Assembly: GCA_001592805.2 (NCBI GenBank)
Contig: CP051142.1
Coordinates: forward strand, 248,001-312,000
Direction of reading: 5' to 3'
DNA: 64,000 nt
From: Peltaster fructicola
Taxonomy: Eukaryota > Ascomycota > Dothideomycetes
Below are positions 29,673-40,540 of this stretch, piece by piece. The translations under genes and the position numbers were made by a program. The notes under the pieces were generated by a model that saw nothing but the letters and a program-made list of their open reading frames with translations, did no database searches and was not told the origin of the DNA. Position 1 is the stretch's first letter; each line of letters opens with the position of its first letter.

Positions 29673-32600
29673 ATGGAAGTCCGCCATGACACACCGTTTG
29701 AACGACGACTGTTTCTCCAGCGAAGAGGTGAGGAACACAACTCTCCACCTGCCGCGAAACGCCTACGTATCGATGAAAGGCCGCGCGACAATCACAAACC
29801 TACAGCAAGCAAATACGAGACCCACCCGAACCTGCCTGTTACTATCGACCTTACGCTCATCGACAATGACCAACCTCCTCGCCCTCTCCAAACCGCTTAC
29901 ACCACAAGAAATCGACATGAGCCAACCCTGGGTCACGTCCGTGAGCGAGAGCTACACGATTACAAGCGACAGGCCTCCAATGACGAGGTGAAGTCATCTC
30001 GATCGACCTCTTTGGTCGTAGCATCGCCAGTCAAGATACGTACAAAGCGATCTTTCGCGCAGGTCAACGACGAGAAGATCTCAACACCAGACCGGGCCCC
30101 TATCAAAGCCAAAACGAGTGGACCTTTCATTGAGGAGGGCAGTGATGAGGACACACCACCTCCTTCCACATCGGCCTCAGTGAGCTCGATAAAGGAGAGC
30201 AGTGCTGAACCGGTAAGTAAGCAAGTGGCAAGGTCTGCAGCAAGTACGCCGGCTGCGAAGCGTATAGTCGAGTCTCTAAGACCTGCGCTCAAGACCTCTG
30301 TCGCACTGCCGGATAAGGCTCTCACCTCTGCAACGCTTCCACAATTGGGCTACAAAGAGCAGGTACACTGGCGAAGCCCCTTGGCCTCTGTTCAAGCAAT
30401 ACCAGCGGACCCGTCAACTTCTGGTAGTGATATCACCATATCAGAAGTTGCTACTACGCTTCGCACGAAGAACGGCGAAGGCTTCCGATCTTCACTCCTC
30501 ACAGACACTTCGAAGCCGCCGAAACCTGAACAGCGTCCAGGCAGTCAGAGCAAGACTGATGCACGTCATGCAAAGGCTCTGCCTGTGGCAAGCTCCGCTC
30601 TGACACTTGAGCAAAGGCATCGCTTGCCTGTTGTCGATGACCAGTCTAGGATAAGAGGCTCCGACTTGCACATTACATCATTGGGTCGCAGAGATGCTGC
30701 TGGCACAAGTCTGTTCGTTTCGCCTGAACCTGAACGCCATTCATATTGGCCGAGCATGATACCAGCGCAGTGTTCCGATCTCCGACCCACAAAGCAACAG
30801 ACACCCAGCACGACAGTCTCCTCCGATGTACACAACGTTCGAGTTGGGAAGACTCATGCTAAGGAGCCGTCACTACAGGCGAGCCTTCGCCCAGCGTGCT
30901 CCACAGCGCTGGATAGAGATGCATGCTTGAAGAACCCGACCTCCTCAAACATCAGCGGTGAAGGAATGCAAGCTATCTCGAAGTCTTCGCGGTCACAAGC
31001 ATGGAAGACTCCTCCTGAGGACTCCAGGGCGCTTTCAGTGCGAACTTCTTCCCCTTCCAAGGAACAAGGAAGCTCGGTCAGGTCACCTCGGACCGCAAAG
31101 ATTGCTGCGACTCAGCAAGATCACAAACTGGTGCAGACAAGTCCAACGTATGCGGCAGAGCAGTCGACTCCTACTTCTGCCATGATCGCAGCAACGCCAG
31201 CTACATCATCGTCCCGAGGCGGTCAGATCTGTACAGTATCGAAAGCCACATCTTCAATGCCGGCCGACGACACGCGTGCCAAAAGTGTCTTCCAGAACAT
31301 CATGAGCAAGCTCCAGACCAGGAGAGGGAGCACTGTCCAAGGAACGCCACCAATATCAAAGACACAGTCGAGTCTTGCCAGGCCTCGATCGACGACTACA
31401 GCAGGGACGACTGGTCAAGCACCCAAGTCGTCCGATCCCGAGCAAATGATGTTGAAAGTGCCTGACGTGGGATTTGCGAACCCTCAGCCGAAGCTTACGA
31501 GTCTCCTGCCGCCCTCAACAGCGCCTCCAATCAAGCCAGTAGAGCTAGAGTCACTCAAGCTCTGTACCAGCGATGATGCAGTCAAGACTACAGACGAACT
31601 CCGCCAGAAACATATCGAGTCAGTGCTACCCAATGCAGCATCTGTTTGGAACGAGCCAAACGAACCTCTCAAGGACTCTATCAGTGATGATGCGATCAGG
31701 AGTGCAGATGGACTTCGTCAGAAGCGTATCGAGCAGAAGCAGGAGAGGAATAGACGCAATAGAGAGGACGATGCCAGGGCAGACAAGATACAACAGTCGG
31801 AAGCGGATGCGATGAAGCCTCTTCCTGTGAAGTCGGCGCAATTTGCCAATGCAGCACTCACTTCTGTGCAGACTTCGCCGCCTGAAGCGTCACGAGCCGC
31901 GATACAATCGATACCACCACCACCACCACCACCACCACCGACAGCACCATCAGAACCTCGAGGTCCTTTCTCTTTGAACAGCGCTGCTGGCGTAGACGCA
32001 ATTCGTGAAATCGACCCAGTCAGCTCCAGGGCCCACAAGAGAAGGCTTGGCAGAATCACAGCTGTAGACATTCGCTTGCTGTCCATCACAAACAACGGTG
32101 GATCTTGGGCTCAGGTGGTCGAAGCTCACCAAAAGTACACTGGTCTCTCTCGCACGTCAGAAACTATCAGAAAGCGTCACCGCCAGGTGGCCAAAGCACT
32201 AAAGATCATCGATGTCTCCCAGGACTTGCTGGAGGATGTGCTTCACGACGTCTATGGCGCTGAAGAGAAGCTCAACCTGCTAGTGGGGCAGTATATGCAA
32301 GATCATGGAGGTCAGAATGGTGAACCTGTGCCATTCACCCAAACAACACCATCCTACCGCACCGCTGGAGTGACAGCACCTGCGAGCTTCCATTCAAGTT
32401 TACCTCTGCCTCATCATGATTCCACGGCACTCGCTGATGCAGGATCTACGGAGCCTGGGATATCGACTGATCAGACGCTACCAGCACGATCTACGTTCGG
32501 CGGCAAAAAGCCATGCTGGGGTCTTCTTCAAAGTGTTTGGGAGGCTGCCCACGAGGACGTGGAAGAATCTGATTTCCAAAGCGACGTCTCAGACGACAGC

Positions 32601-33305
32601 CTTGATCCAAACGGGTGGAATCACTTTGAATATCAAGTGCAGCGTCGAGAGTGCAGTACTCTGCAGAACAGTATCGATGGCTCTCTCATCGAGGAAGCAT
32701 CTTGGCTCGACGTTGACGGACCCTACCTATCACTGGTGAAGGCCAATGCAGCAGCCTCAGGGGCGGTCTTGCTCATGCAAGTAGGTGACAATCCGATCGT
32801 GGATGCACTACAACCTTTCACTACAGAACACAACATGGATGATAATGGAGCCTCGCAGTGTCAGTACGAGTCAGAGCTTGGCATTGTACAGACCAGGGTC
32901 GTACAAAGATCTAGAGCATTTCGAGAGCGCATCGCGGTGCCTAGCAAAACCGGCTGGTTACCAAGAACACTCTATCACATCAAGCAACGGATCACCAAGT
33001 ATGCAGAGGATGGCTTGTTCGAAGAAGGAGCCGTCACTGAGCTTCGAGAGACCTTTGTTGACGAAGGTACAAGTGCAGATCTCGACTGGGCGAACTCGAA
33101 GGCCATCACAAAGTGGGTGGATCTGACCTACCGTCCTAAATCTGCCAATCTTGACCTACGCGACGTCGAGAAGACACAGTTGAGGAAGAAGTTGAAGGAT
33201 GGGCTAGACGAGGATTCCTTGTTCAATGCATCGAAGCGTACTGCAGAGGTACTGGTTGAGATGTGGGTCGAAAAAGGCAGGTTGTACGGCCCTCGTAATC
33301 TGTAA
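29673..33305 (+). CDS. Large mostly disordered protein with a Myb/SANT-like segment, function unknown
   Basis: An uninterrupted 1210-residue frame starting MEVRHDTPFERR. I do not recognise a named family. Residues ~1-780 are low-complexity (Ser/Thr/Pro/Lys) with several basic patches (KRLRIDERP, RKRHR later) compatible with nuclear import. At ~632 and ~671 there is an imperfect duplication (SDDAVKTTDELRQKHIE and SDDAIRSADGLRQKRIE). A nine-proline run lies near 748. The only globular-looking part is ~790-850: TAVDIRLLSITNNGGSWAQVVEAHQKYTG, then SETIRKRHRQVAKAL, whose Trp, spacing and basic third helix resemble a Myb/SANT or helix-turn-helix DNA-binding fold. The C-terminal ~250 residues contain further ordered stretches (PRTLYHIKQRITKYAEDGLF). 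A chromatin or transcription role is only inference. Confidence 0.7.
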   Translation: MEVRHDTPFERRLFLQRRGEEHNSPPAAKRLRIDERPRDNHKPTASKYETHPNLPVTIDLTLIDNDQPPRPLQTAYTTRNRHEPTLGHVRERELHDYKRQASNDEVKSSRSTSLVVASPVKIRTKRSFAQVNDEKISTPDRAPIKAKTSGPFIEEGSDEDTPPPSTSASVSSIKESSAEPVSKQVARSAASTPAAKRIVESLRPALKTSVALPDKALTSATLPQLGYKEQVHWRSPLASVQAIPADPSTSGSDITISEVATTLRTKNGEGFRSSLLTDTSKPPKPEQRPGSQSKTDARHAKALPVASSALTLEQRHRLPVVDDQSRIRGSDLHITSLGRRDAAGTSLFVSPEPERHSYWPSMIPAQCSDLRPTKQQTPSTTVSSDVHNVRVGKTHAKEPSLQASLRPACSTALDRDACLKNPTSSNISGEGMQAISKSSRSQAWKTPPEDSRALSVRTSSPSKEQGSSVRSPRTAKIAATQQDHKLVQTSPTYAAEQSTPTSAMIAATPATSSSRGGQICTVSKATSSMPADDTRAKSVFQNIMSKLQTRRGSTVQGTPPISKTQSSLARPRSTTTAGTTGQAPKSSDPEQMMLKVPDVGFANPQPKLTSLLPPSTAPPIKPVELESLKLCTSDDAVKTTDELRQKHIESVLPNAASVWNEPNEPLKDSISDDAIRSADGLRQKRIEQKQERNRRNREDDARADKIQQSEADAMKPLPVKSAQFANAALTSVQTSPPEASRAAIQSIPPPPPPPPPTAPSEPRGPFSLNSAAGVDAIREIDPVSSRAHKRRLGRITAVDIRLLSITNNGGSWAQVVEAHQKYTGLSRTSETIRKRHRQVAKALKIIDVSQDLLEDVLHDVYGAEEKLNLLVGQYMQDHGGQNGEPVPFTQTTPSYRTAGVTAPASFHSSLPLPHHDSTALADAGSTEPGISTDQTLPARSTFGGKKPCWGLLQSVWEAAHEDVEESDFQSDVSDDSLDPNGWNHFEYQVQRRECSTLQNSIDGSLIEEASWLDVDGPYLSLVKANAAASGAVLLMQVGDNPIVDALQPFTTEHNMDDNGASQCQYESELGIVQTRVVQRSRAFRERIAVPSKTGWLPRTLYHIKQRITKYAEDGLFEEGAVTELRETFVDEGTSADLDWANSKAITKWVDLTYRPKSANLDLRDVEKTQLRKKLKDGLDEDSLFNASKRTAEVLVEMWVEKGRLYGPRNL
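31914..31940 (+). repeat. (CCA)8-CCG proline-codon run
   Basis: Nine consecutive proline codons, eight of them CCA, inside the Myb-like protein. Length variation between strains is likely. Confidence 0.85.
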
Positions 33306-33509
33306 ACCTGACGTTGTTTCGAGTCTCAGTCTTCATCCATACAACTGATGTAACATGCATTTAGTCACAAGTCCTAAGAAGAATGAGGTTGTCTTGGAGC
33401 ATTGTATGCTGATAATTTCAGCCAATCAGCTTGCGGATATGTGATGTAACACTGGCTGCGAGCCATAGAGCTATCGTAAGAGCAACAATCTCAAGATACT
33501 CAACACAAC

Positions 33510-34037
33510 ATGGCTCTCCCACCTTCAGCCTACAAGGATCGCAATCTAATAGCAGTCATTGGCGATGAGGTGAGCTACCATGCACCAAGAGGCAAATCAA
33601 CCGCTGATCTCACATCCCAGGACACCGTCACAGGCATGCTGCTGGCGGGCGTAGGAGTATGTTGTTACACATTTCCACGCGAAACACCACAGGAGCTCAT
33701 ACAGATCTAGGATGTCACAGATCCACCAGATGCACAACGAAATTATCTCGTGGTAGACAAGAAGACCGAAGATTCAACGGTAGGACAAACATTCGATCGA
33801 TTCACCCAAGAGCGCAAAGATATAGCGATACTCCTTATAAATCAGCATGTGAGGAAGCCCCATACATAGATTGACACACTGACTGACCGATCCCAGGTCG
33901 CTGACCGAATACGAGACCGAGTGGACAAGTATAACGAAGCATTTCCCAGCGTGCTGGAGATACCAAGCAAAGATCATCCGTACGATCCAGAGAAAGACAG
34001 TGTGATGAGACGAGTGAAGAAGATATTCGGCGAGTAA
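33510..34037 (+). CDS. VMA7: V-type proton ATPase subunit F
   Basis: A stalk subunit of the V1 sector, part of the central rotor that couples ATP hydrolysis to proton pumping into vacuoles and endosomes. Four small exons: 33510-33569, 33621-33656, 33711-33848 and 33897-34037 (124 residues, the usual length). Reading across the junctions: [104 protein letters not shown]. All introns are phase 0 or in-frame as modelled, and the second exon is only 36 nt. It converges with the NPC2-like gene. Confidence 0.95.
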
Positions 34038-34227
34038 TCCCTGTGGCGGAGGAATAGCATGCAGGAACACAGATGTATATACAAGCATGCTCAGACGATA
34101 AGGGCAAGCTTCAGCTGGCAGATAGCCAATACCTCCACTGAGTTGTCATAGCGTCCCCAAACTGTCCTATTACCAGGTATGAAGCCAAATAATGATCTTC
34201 GTGATGTCAAATCGACCATGCGAATAT

Positions 34228-34835
34228 TTACATGTCCTCTTTCCACAAGCCGAAGCTCTTCTTCGATTGTGCCGCTTCTGTATCCTTCTTGAACTCAACG
34301 GTGGCCTTGAGGCAAGTGATCTTGTCGTCGTCCTTTGTCACAACGTCTGCAAGAACGGTATACTTGCCGTTTGGAATCTGTGATGGCAGGTCGACATCCT
34401 TAGAGAGCTCCATGACTCCCTCCTCTAGCGGACATTCGAGCTCGACGTTCTTGACAGCATCGCAGAGATCGGCTGTCTGTCGAATGATCGTGATAAGACC
34501 GTACTTGACAGTGAGATGGACCTTGGCGCCCTCCTCGACGTCCTCGGTGAACTTGCCCTTGGCCTTGATGGTCAATGTCTTGCCGCTGTGCTCTTGTCAG
34601 TGATGCATGGAGGACAATGCGGACATACTCACGCTTTTGGTGGATTCGGGTCGATGTCAACGCTCTCAACCTCAAGGATGTATTTCTCTGTCTCTGGGTT
34701 GTCGCAGTAGTACAGTGGATTGTCGCCTGGGACCTTGTATGAGTCCTCCAGAGCGGTTACTGGGCTCCAAGCAGGCTTGGCAAGCGCTGCTGCACCAGCG
34801 GCGAGGAGGAGAGGTGTCAATGCAATCAGCCGCAT
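34228..34835 (-). CDS. NPC2: NPC2-like ML-domain sterol/phospholipid transfer protein
   Basis: A small secreted or vacuolar lumen lipid carrier of the ML family (fungal PG/PI-TP). Exons in transcript order are 34835-34633 and 34585-34228 (186 residues). The N-terminus MRLIALTPLLLAAGAAALAKP is a signal peptide. The ML domain runs from ~40: YYCDNPETEKYILEVESVDIDPNPPKAGKTLTIKAKG, then LCDAVKNVELECPLEEG, and PNGKYTVLADVVTKDDDKITCLKATVEF. Four cysteines are visible, fitting the fungal pattern of two disulfides. It is divergent from SEC27. Confidence 0.92.
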
Positions 34836-35256
34836 GATGTCTGAGTTCGCAGTGGCGCGTAATGTGAGGAGGAAAGGAAGAGCTACCAGGCAGCTGCTGG
34901 AGGCAAAGCAACAGCAGTGATATGGCGCTAAGAGCTCCGACGTCAGCAGATGCTCGCATCATGTGGCTTGATGTTGGAGGCTGGAGCTTTATCGTGCCTG
35001 AGGCACGTCACTCGCCGTACCTGCCAATTAACTCCACAGTGCATTTCACGACACCTTGACATTGAGGGAGTGAGCTTGGGTATTTTGTGTCAACAACAAT
35101 TGTGCAGTCGCTCCTTGTTCGTAACACTTCGCCGGACTCCGCGCTCTTCACGAGACTTCTCGGGAGATCTGTGCCTGCCAGGATCTCGCCTTTGCATCAC
35201 AACACAACCGAATAGACAAGCCTGGTCCCTGGAAATAGCCAGGGCAAGCCTTCAAG
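34836..35256. other. Divergent promoter region between NPC2-like gene and SEC27
   Basis: 421 bp holding both promoters and leaders. No defined binding site recognised. Confidence 0.5.
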
Positions 35257-37976
35257 ATGAGACTGGATGTTAAGGTATGGGCGTCGAAGGGAAAGTAGTC
35301 GCCAATGCTGACGGCCTTACGCAGAGACAGCTGTTCGCCCGCAGCGAGCGGGTGAAAGGTATCGACTTCCACCCTACAGAGCCATGGGTGAGCTGCGTCT
35401 TGCTTCACTCCATTGCAACAGCTAATGAACGTAGATTCTCACGACACTTTATAGTGGCCATGTCTACATATGGTCCTACGAAACACAAGCGATAATCAAG
35501 ACGTTCGAACTCACAGACGTCCCGGTGCGAGCAGGACGCTTCATTGCACGAAAGAATTGGATAGTTTGTGGCAGCGATGACTTCCAGATGCGAGTATACA
35601 ACTACAACACCTCAGAGAAGATCACATCCTTCGAAGCACACCCTGACTACATCCGCGCGATCGTGGTGCATCCAACACAACCTTTCGTCCTCACCGCCAG
35701 TGATGACATGACAATAAAGCTTTGGGATTGGGACAAGGCATGGAAGTGTGTTCAGGTCTTCGAGGGACATGGCCACTATGTTATGGGTCTTGCGATCAAC
35801 CCAAAGGACACCAACACATTCGCCTCGGCCTGTCTTGATCGGACTGTCAAGATCTGGTCGCTCGGATCAAGCACACCTAACTTCACATTAGAGGCCCACG
35901 AAACGAAGGGTGTCAACCACGTTGATTACTACCCACAATCTGACAAGCCATACATCCTCACGACTTCTGATGACCGCACAGTCAAGATTTGGGACTACAC
36001 CAACAAGGCACTGATTGCGACGCTAGAAGGTCACACTTCGAATGTCTCCTTCGCCTGCTACCATCCCGAGCTTCCGATCATTATTTCTGGTTCTGAGGAC
36101 GGCACGGTTAAGATCTGGCACGCAAACACATACCGACTCGAGCAGTCGTTGTCATATGGTTTGGAAAGAGCATGGTGTGTGTCATACCAGCGAGGCAAGC
36201 AGGGTATTGCTATGGGTTTCGACGATGGTGCTGTTGTTGTCAAGATGGGTCGTGAGGAGCCTGCAGTCAGTATGGATGGCAGTGGCAAGATCATCTGGGC
36301 ACGACATGCTGAGATCCTGTCCGCCGTGATCAGGGGTGGAGACAGCAACTTGAAGGATGGCGCACCTATCACAATCCCAAGCAAGGACCTCGGCAGCACT
36401 GAAATCTATCCCCAGACTCTCATCCACTCGCCAAACGGTCGTTTCGTTGCCGTCTGTGGAGACGGTGAGTACATCATTTACACAGCGCTGTCACTTCGAA
36501 ATCAAGCTTTCGGCTCAGCGCTCGACTTCGCGTGGGCATCGAAGCAGAATGACAAGGATTATGCGATTCGAGAGAGCCAGTACAGCGTGAAGATCTACAG
36601 GAACTTCAAGCCAAAGAATGGTGACGGTACGGTCAACGTTGGTTTCGCGGCAGATGGTCTTTCTGGTGGCAACCTGCTCGGTGTCAAAGGCCAAGGTGGT
36701 ATTGGCTTCTTTGATTGGGAGAGTGGTAAGCTCGTTCGTCGAATTGAGGTTGAGCCAAGAAGTGTCTTCTGGTCAGAATCAGGAGAGCTTGTCTGCTTGG
36801 CGTGCGAGGACACATACTATGTTCTGCGATACTCTCACGAGCAGTACGTGGCCGCACTCCAGTCAGGAAGAGTCGATGAAGACGGCGTTGAGGAGGCCTT
36901 TGAAGTTGTCTGTGACATCAACGAAAGGTATGTTCATTGAAGATAATGGTTCTAGAACAGAACTAACATATCACAGCGTGCGAACCGGACAATGGGTCGG
37001 CGACTGCTTCGTCTACACAACTTCACCATCGAACCGATTGAACTATCTGGTTGGCGACCAAGTCTATACGATCTCTCATTTCGACTCGCCCGTATACGTT
37101 CTTGGCTACCTGCCCCGAGATGGCCGAGTATTCGTCTGCGACAGAGATGTCACGGTCAGCTCGTTCGCGCTATCTGTCAGCGTTATCGAATTTCAGACAC
37201 TTGTTCTGCGAGGAGAAATAGACACTGCATTCGAAACACTTTCGGATATTCCATCGGAACAGCACAACAAGATTGCACGCTTCTTAGAGGGTCAAGGCTA
37301 CAAGGAGCAGGCACTCGATATCGCAACGGATCCTGAGCACCGCTTTGAGCTGGCGTTAGGACTTAACAAACTGGACACCGCTCTCGAGCTTGCGAAACAG
37401 GCTGATGTCGAGCACAAGTGGAAGACAGTTGGTGATGCAGCATTGAGTGCTTGGAATCTTGCGCTTGCACAGGAATGCTTCGAGAATGCTCGGGATCTGT
37501 CTTCCCTATTGCTGTTGTACACGTCCTCGGCATCTGACGAGGGTTTGCGCAACCTCGCAGCAAAAGCACAAACTGGAGGCCAGCAAAATATCGCATTCAC
37601 CTGTCTTTGGCAGCTCGGCGACATTGATGGCTGCCTTGACATTCTGACCGCTACAGGCAGGACAGCTGAAGCCGTGCTGTTCGCACAAACGTATAAGCCG
37701 TCTCGATGTGCTTCAGTTGTGGCACAGTGGAAGAAGGAACTAGAGAGCAGCGGAAAGACGAAAGTCAGTCGCGTAATTGGTGTGCCAGGCGAGGACGAGG
37801 AGATGTTCCCAGAATGGGACCAGTACCTCAAGCTGGAGCAAGAGGGTGGCATCAAGACAGATCTCATTGATGTGAACGAGACAAACGGCGTAGCTGATGA
37901 TGCCGAAGAGGCTGAGGTCGCAGCTGAAGCCCCTGCAGAGGAGGAAGAAGAAGCTGAAACAAACGGCGAAGCATAG
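35257..37976 (+). CDS. SEC27: COPI coat subunit beta-prime
   Basis: A coatomer subunit that binds dilysine cargo tails and builds COPI vesicles for Golgi-to-ER retrieval. Exons are 35257-35274, 35325-35387, 35435-36927 and 36977-37976 (857 residues). The first exon has six codons (MRLDVK); the second gives RQLFARSERVKGIDFHPTEPW. Two N-terminal WD40 propellers follow, with clear blades such as ILTASDDMTIKLWDWD, FASACLDRTVKIWSL, LTTSDDRTVKIWDYT and ISGSEDGTVKIWHANTYRLE. The helical solenoid after residue ~560 includes FETLSDIPSEQHNKIARFLEGQGYKEQALDIATDPEHRFELAL. The tail is acidic (EEEEEAETNGEA). The middle intron splits a Ser codon. Confidence 0.95.
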
Positions 37977-38095
37977 ACGCAATAAATGTACTGAAATGAT
38001 GATCCACACGGTTCTGTGTACAATGACTTGCTGGATCGTGAATGCCTGTGAACGCTTATACGTGTACAGGGTATCTAGTTGCCGTTAAAGAGTGT

Positions 38096-40168
38096 TCATG
38101 ACTTCCGCATGAACTTCTGTTTCGGCTGACTGCCGTATGCTCTTCGTCCTTCAGGTCCTCTCTTCATGCTTGCGCCAAGGTTAATATCAATTCGGGGTGG
38201 AATAGCAAATCCGAACGACTTAGCAACCTTCTTGAGATCCAATGCGTTCACATTGAAAACACTGCGAAGAGAGTGACTAGCGTATGCTTGGAGATATGAC
38301 TTGTAGCCATCCTTGGCAGACTATACTGCACGTTAGTAGAACTCTGGTACGAGCAAGGCGTAAACATACCTTGTTGAGATAGTAGTTCTTTCCAATGAGC
38401 ATCTCTAGCTGGCTCTGAATGTCGAGAACTTTCTTAGGAGGCAGCTCGAATTCGACGAGTGGTACCTTGGCCTCCTTGAGATGAGCGAGAAAACCTACCT
38501 CATTCGGCTGCAAGAACATCAAGCTCTTACCCACACCATTCGAGCCTCGTGCTGTTCGTCCGACACGGTGGATGTAATCGCGTGGGTCATCTGGCGGATC
38601 AAATTGCACGATCCAGTCCACGGAAGGAATATCAAGACCTCGTGCTGCCACATCAGTGCAGATCAGTGTGCCCTGCTTTGCGTTGCAGAACTCGAAGAAT
38701 GTGTTGGTTCGCTTCTGCTGCTTCTGCTTGCCGTGAAGGTCTAATACTGGCAGGTCGATGTAGTTTAAAAGTTCTGCGTAGTACTTTACGCAGTTGCAGG
38801 AAGAGAAGAAGACGATGACTTTCTTCTTTGTGTGCTTTTTGAGGAATGTGAACAGAAGACGGAATCGCATGTCGGCCTCGCAGACAATGTAGCCCTGCTC
38901 AAGACCCGCCACAGTGCTGTGTTCTTGTGCATGATCGACGTTGATGTAGAGAGGACCTGGTCGTAACGATATTCGTGCCAGATCCTCAACCTTTGTCGTT
39001 TGTGTTGCTGAGAACAGCATGGTCTGTCGTTCCTCCTTTGGTAATATCTTGACAATCTGCTTCATCTCGTCTTCGAAACCAACTTCCAGTATTCGGTCAG
39101 CCTCGTCAATGATGAAGGCCTTGACATTCTTGAACACAAAGCCTGGTGTGTTCTGCAGGTGGTCCAGCAATCGCCCTGGTGTCGCGATGAGCATATTCAC
39201 ACCCTTAGCAAGCTTCTCAGCCTCTGCTCTTCTGTTAGCACCTCCCATGACAATACCAAATGTCTGTGTGTGGTGCTCCATGAGCTCGCGTGCCACACCA
39301 AAGATCTGCAGCGCAAGCTCTCGCGTAGGTGATACAACGATGACACCTGTGCCATTGCGAGGCTTGAATCGCAGCGAATGTAGCATCTCAACGGCTGGAA
39401 TAAGGAAGGCAAGTGTCTTTCCAGAACCAGTCTTTGCAGCACCGAGAACGTCTCTCCCGGCAAGTGATGGGGTATGGCTCGTCTTTGAATCTCAGTCATG
39501 GTGTCGTAAGGCATCGCTTGTATTGCTTTCATTGTGCGCTCTGAAAGGTTAAGCTCTGCAAACTTCTGGGCTTCCACAGATGTGTTGGGTAAGGTGACTC
39601 CCAAATCTGATGGCAGATCTGTTGTAGACGCGCTGTGTATGAGATCAGTGCCGTTGGCAGCGTCGGCATCATCTGATACATCCTCGTCGTTCTCCGCTGC
39701 TGCTTCAACACCAGGACCGTCCTCTTCGGTCTCAAATGCCGCAAAGTCATCCTTTTGATCTGGTGTTACACCTTCAATAGCACTCTTGAGATCCTCATTG
39801 ACCTTCCGCTCACGCTCTGCCTCAGCAATGATCTGGTCGGCGGATGCCTCAGTCTCATTCTTCGCAAACTTCTGCTTCTTGTGCTCCTTCTTTGCTTTCT
39901 TCGTCGCAGGACCGACTGGTGCAGCCTCGCCATTCACGACAGAGTGATCTTCCACATCGTCGTTTTCGATCTCGTGTGGACGCTCAAGCTTCCTCTTGCG
40001 CTTCTCCTCCTTTCTCGCCTTCTTCGCAGCTCGCTGTTCGGCTTCCATGTCGGCTTGTTCTTGTTCGGGCGAAGGTAGACCGCCAGACATCAATGCCGGA
40101 AACTTGCTGAGACGGCGTCGCTTCCTGTTGTCCAATCTGATAAAGTCGTCCTTTAGTTCTCGGTACAT
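38096..40168 (-). CDS. HAS1: DEAD-box RNA helicase Has1, with a one-base frameshift
   Basis: A nucleolar ATP-dependent RNA helicase needed for 40S and 60S ribosome biogenesis. Exons in transcript order are 40168-38370 and 38320-38096. The N-terminal ~190 residues are charged and Lys/Glu-rich. The core shows the Q motif ([10 protein letters not shown]), motif [52 protein letters not shown] and HRVGRTAR, then a Has1-type end ([34 protein letters not shown]). Exon 1 is one base short. Frame is lost between HHLPG and [14 protein letters not shown], at the GGG run 39456-39458. Restoring one base gives about 674 residues. A usual intron cannot explain it because no conserved residue is missing. Confidence 0.92.
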
Positions 40169-40540
40169 CGCTCGAGCGGCTCATGCTCGAGAAGTTGCCA
40201 TCGCTTGCTGCTTGCTAGCGCAGGTTGTCACTTGGGAATTTTTTTAGTAGTTCTAGTTTGAAGCGCCAAGACTTTAGACGTCACTTGAACTGTGACATAT
40301 ATCATGACCGGAGGTGCATATCCTGGTTAGTAAGAGCACAATACACCATGATCTTTCAGAATACTTCTTGTTAGCCTCAAGATGTTGTGTTCTGAGGGTT
40401 ATCAAGGTCTTCGGTGAGCGCGAGAAGACTCATCATGCTGATTGTGTCTCAAACTGAAAATCAGTCTTCAATCGACAGGCCTTAAATTGTTGGACCAGCT
40501 TCTTCAGTAGGGTCTGCTTCTTTCCTATCGCCATCAAGGC
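40169..40540. other. Divergent promoter region between HAS1 and MEF2
   Basis: 372 bp between two divergent starts, holding both promoters. No specific site recognised. Confidence 0.5.
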
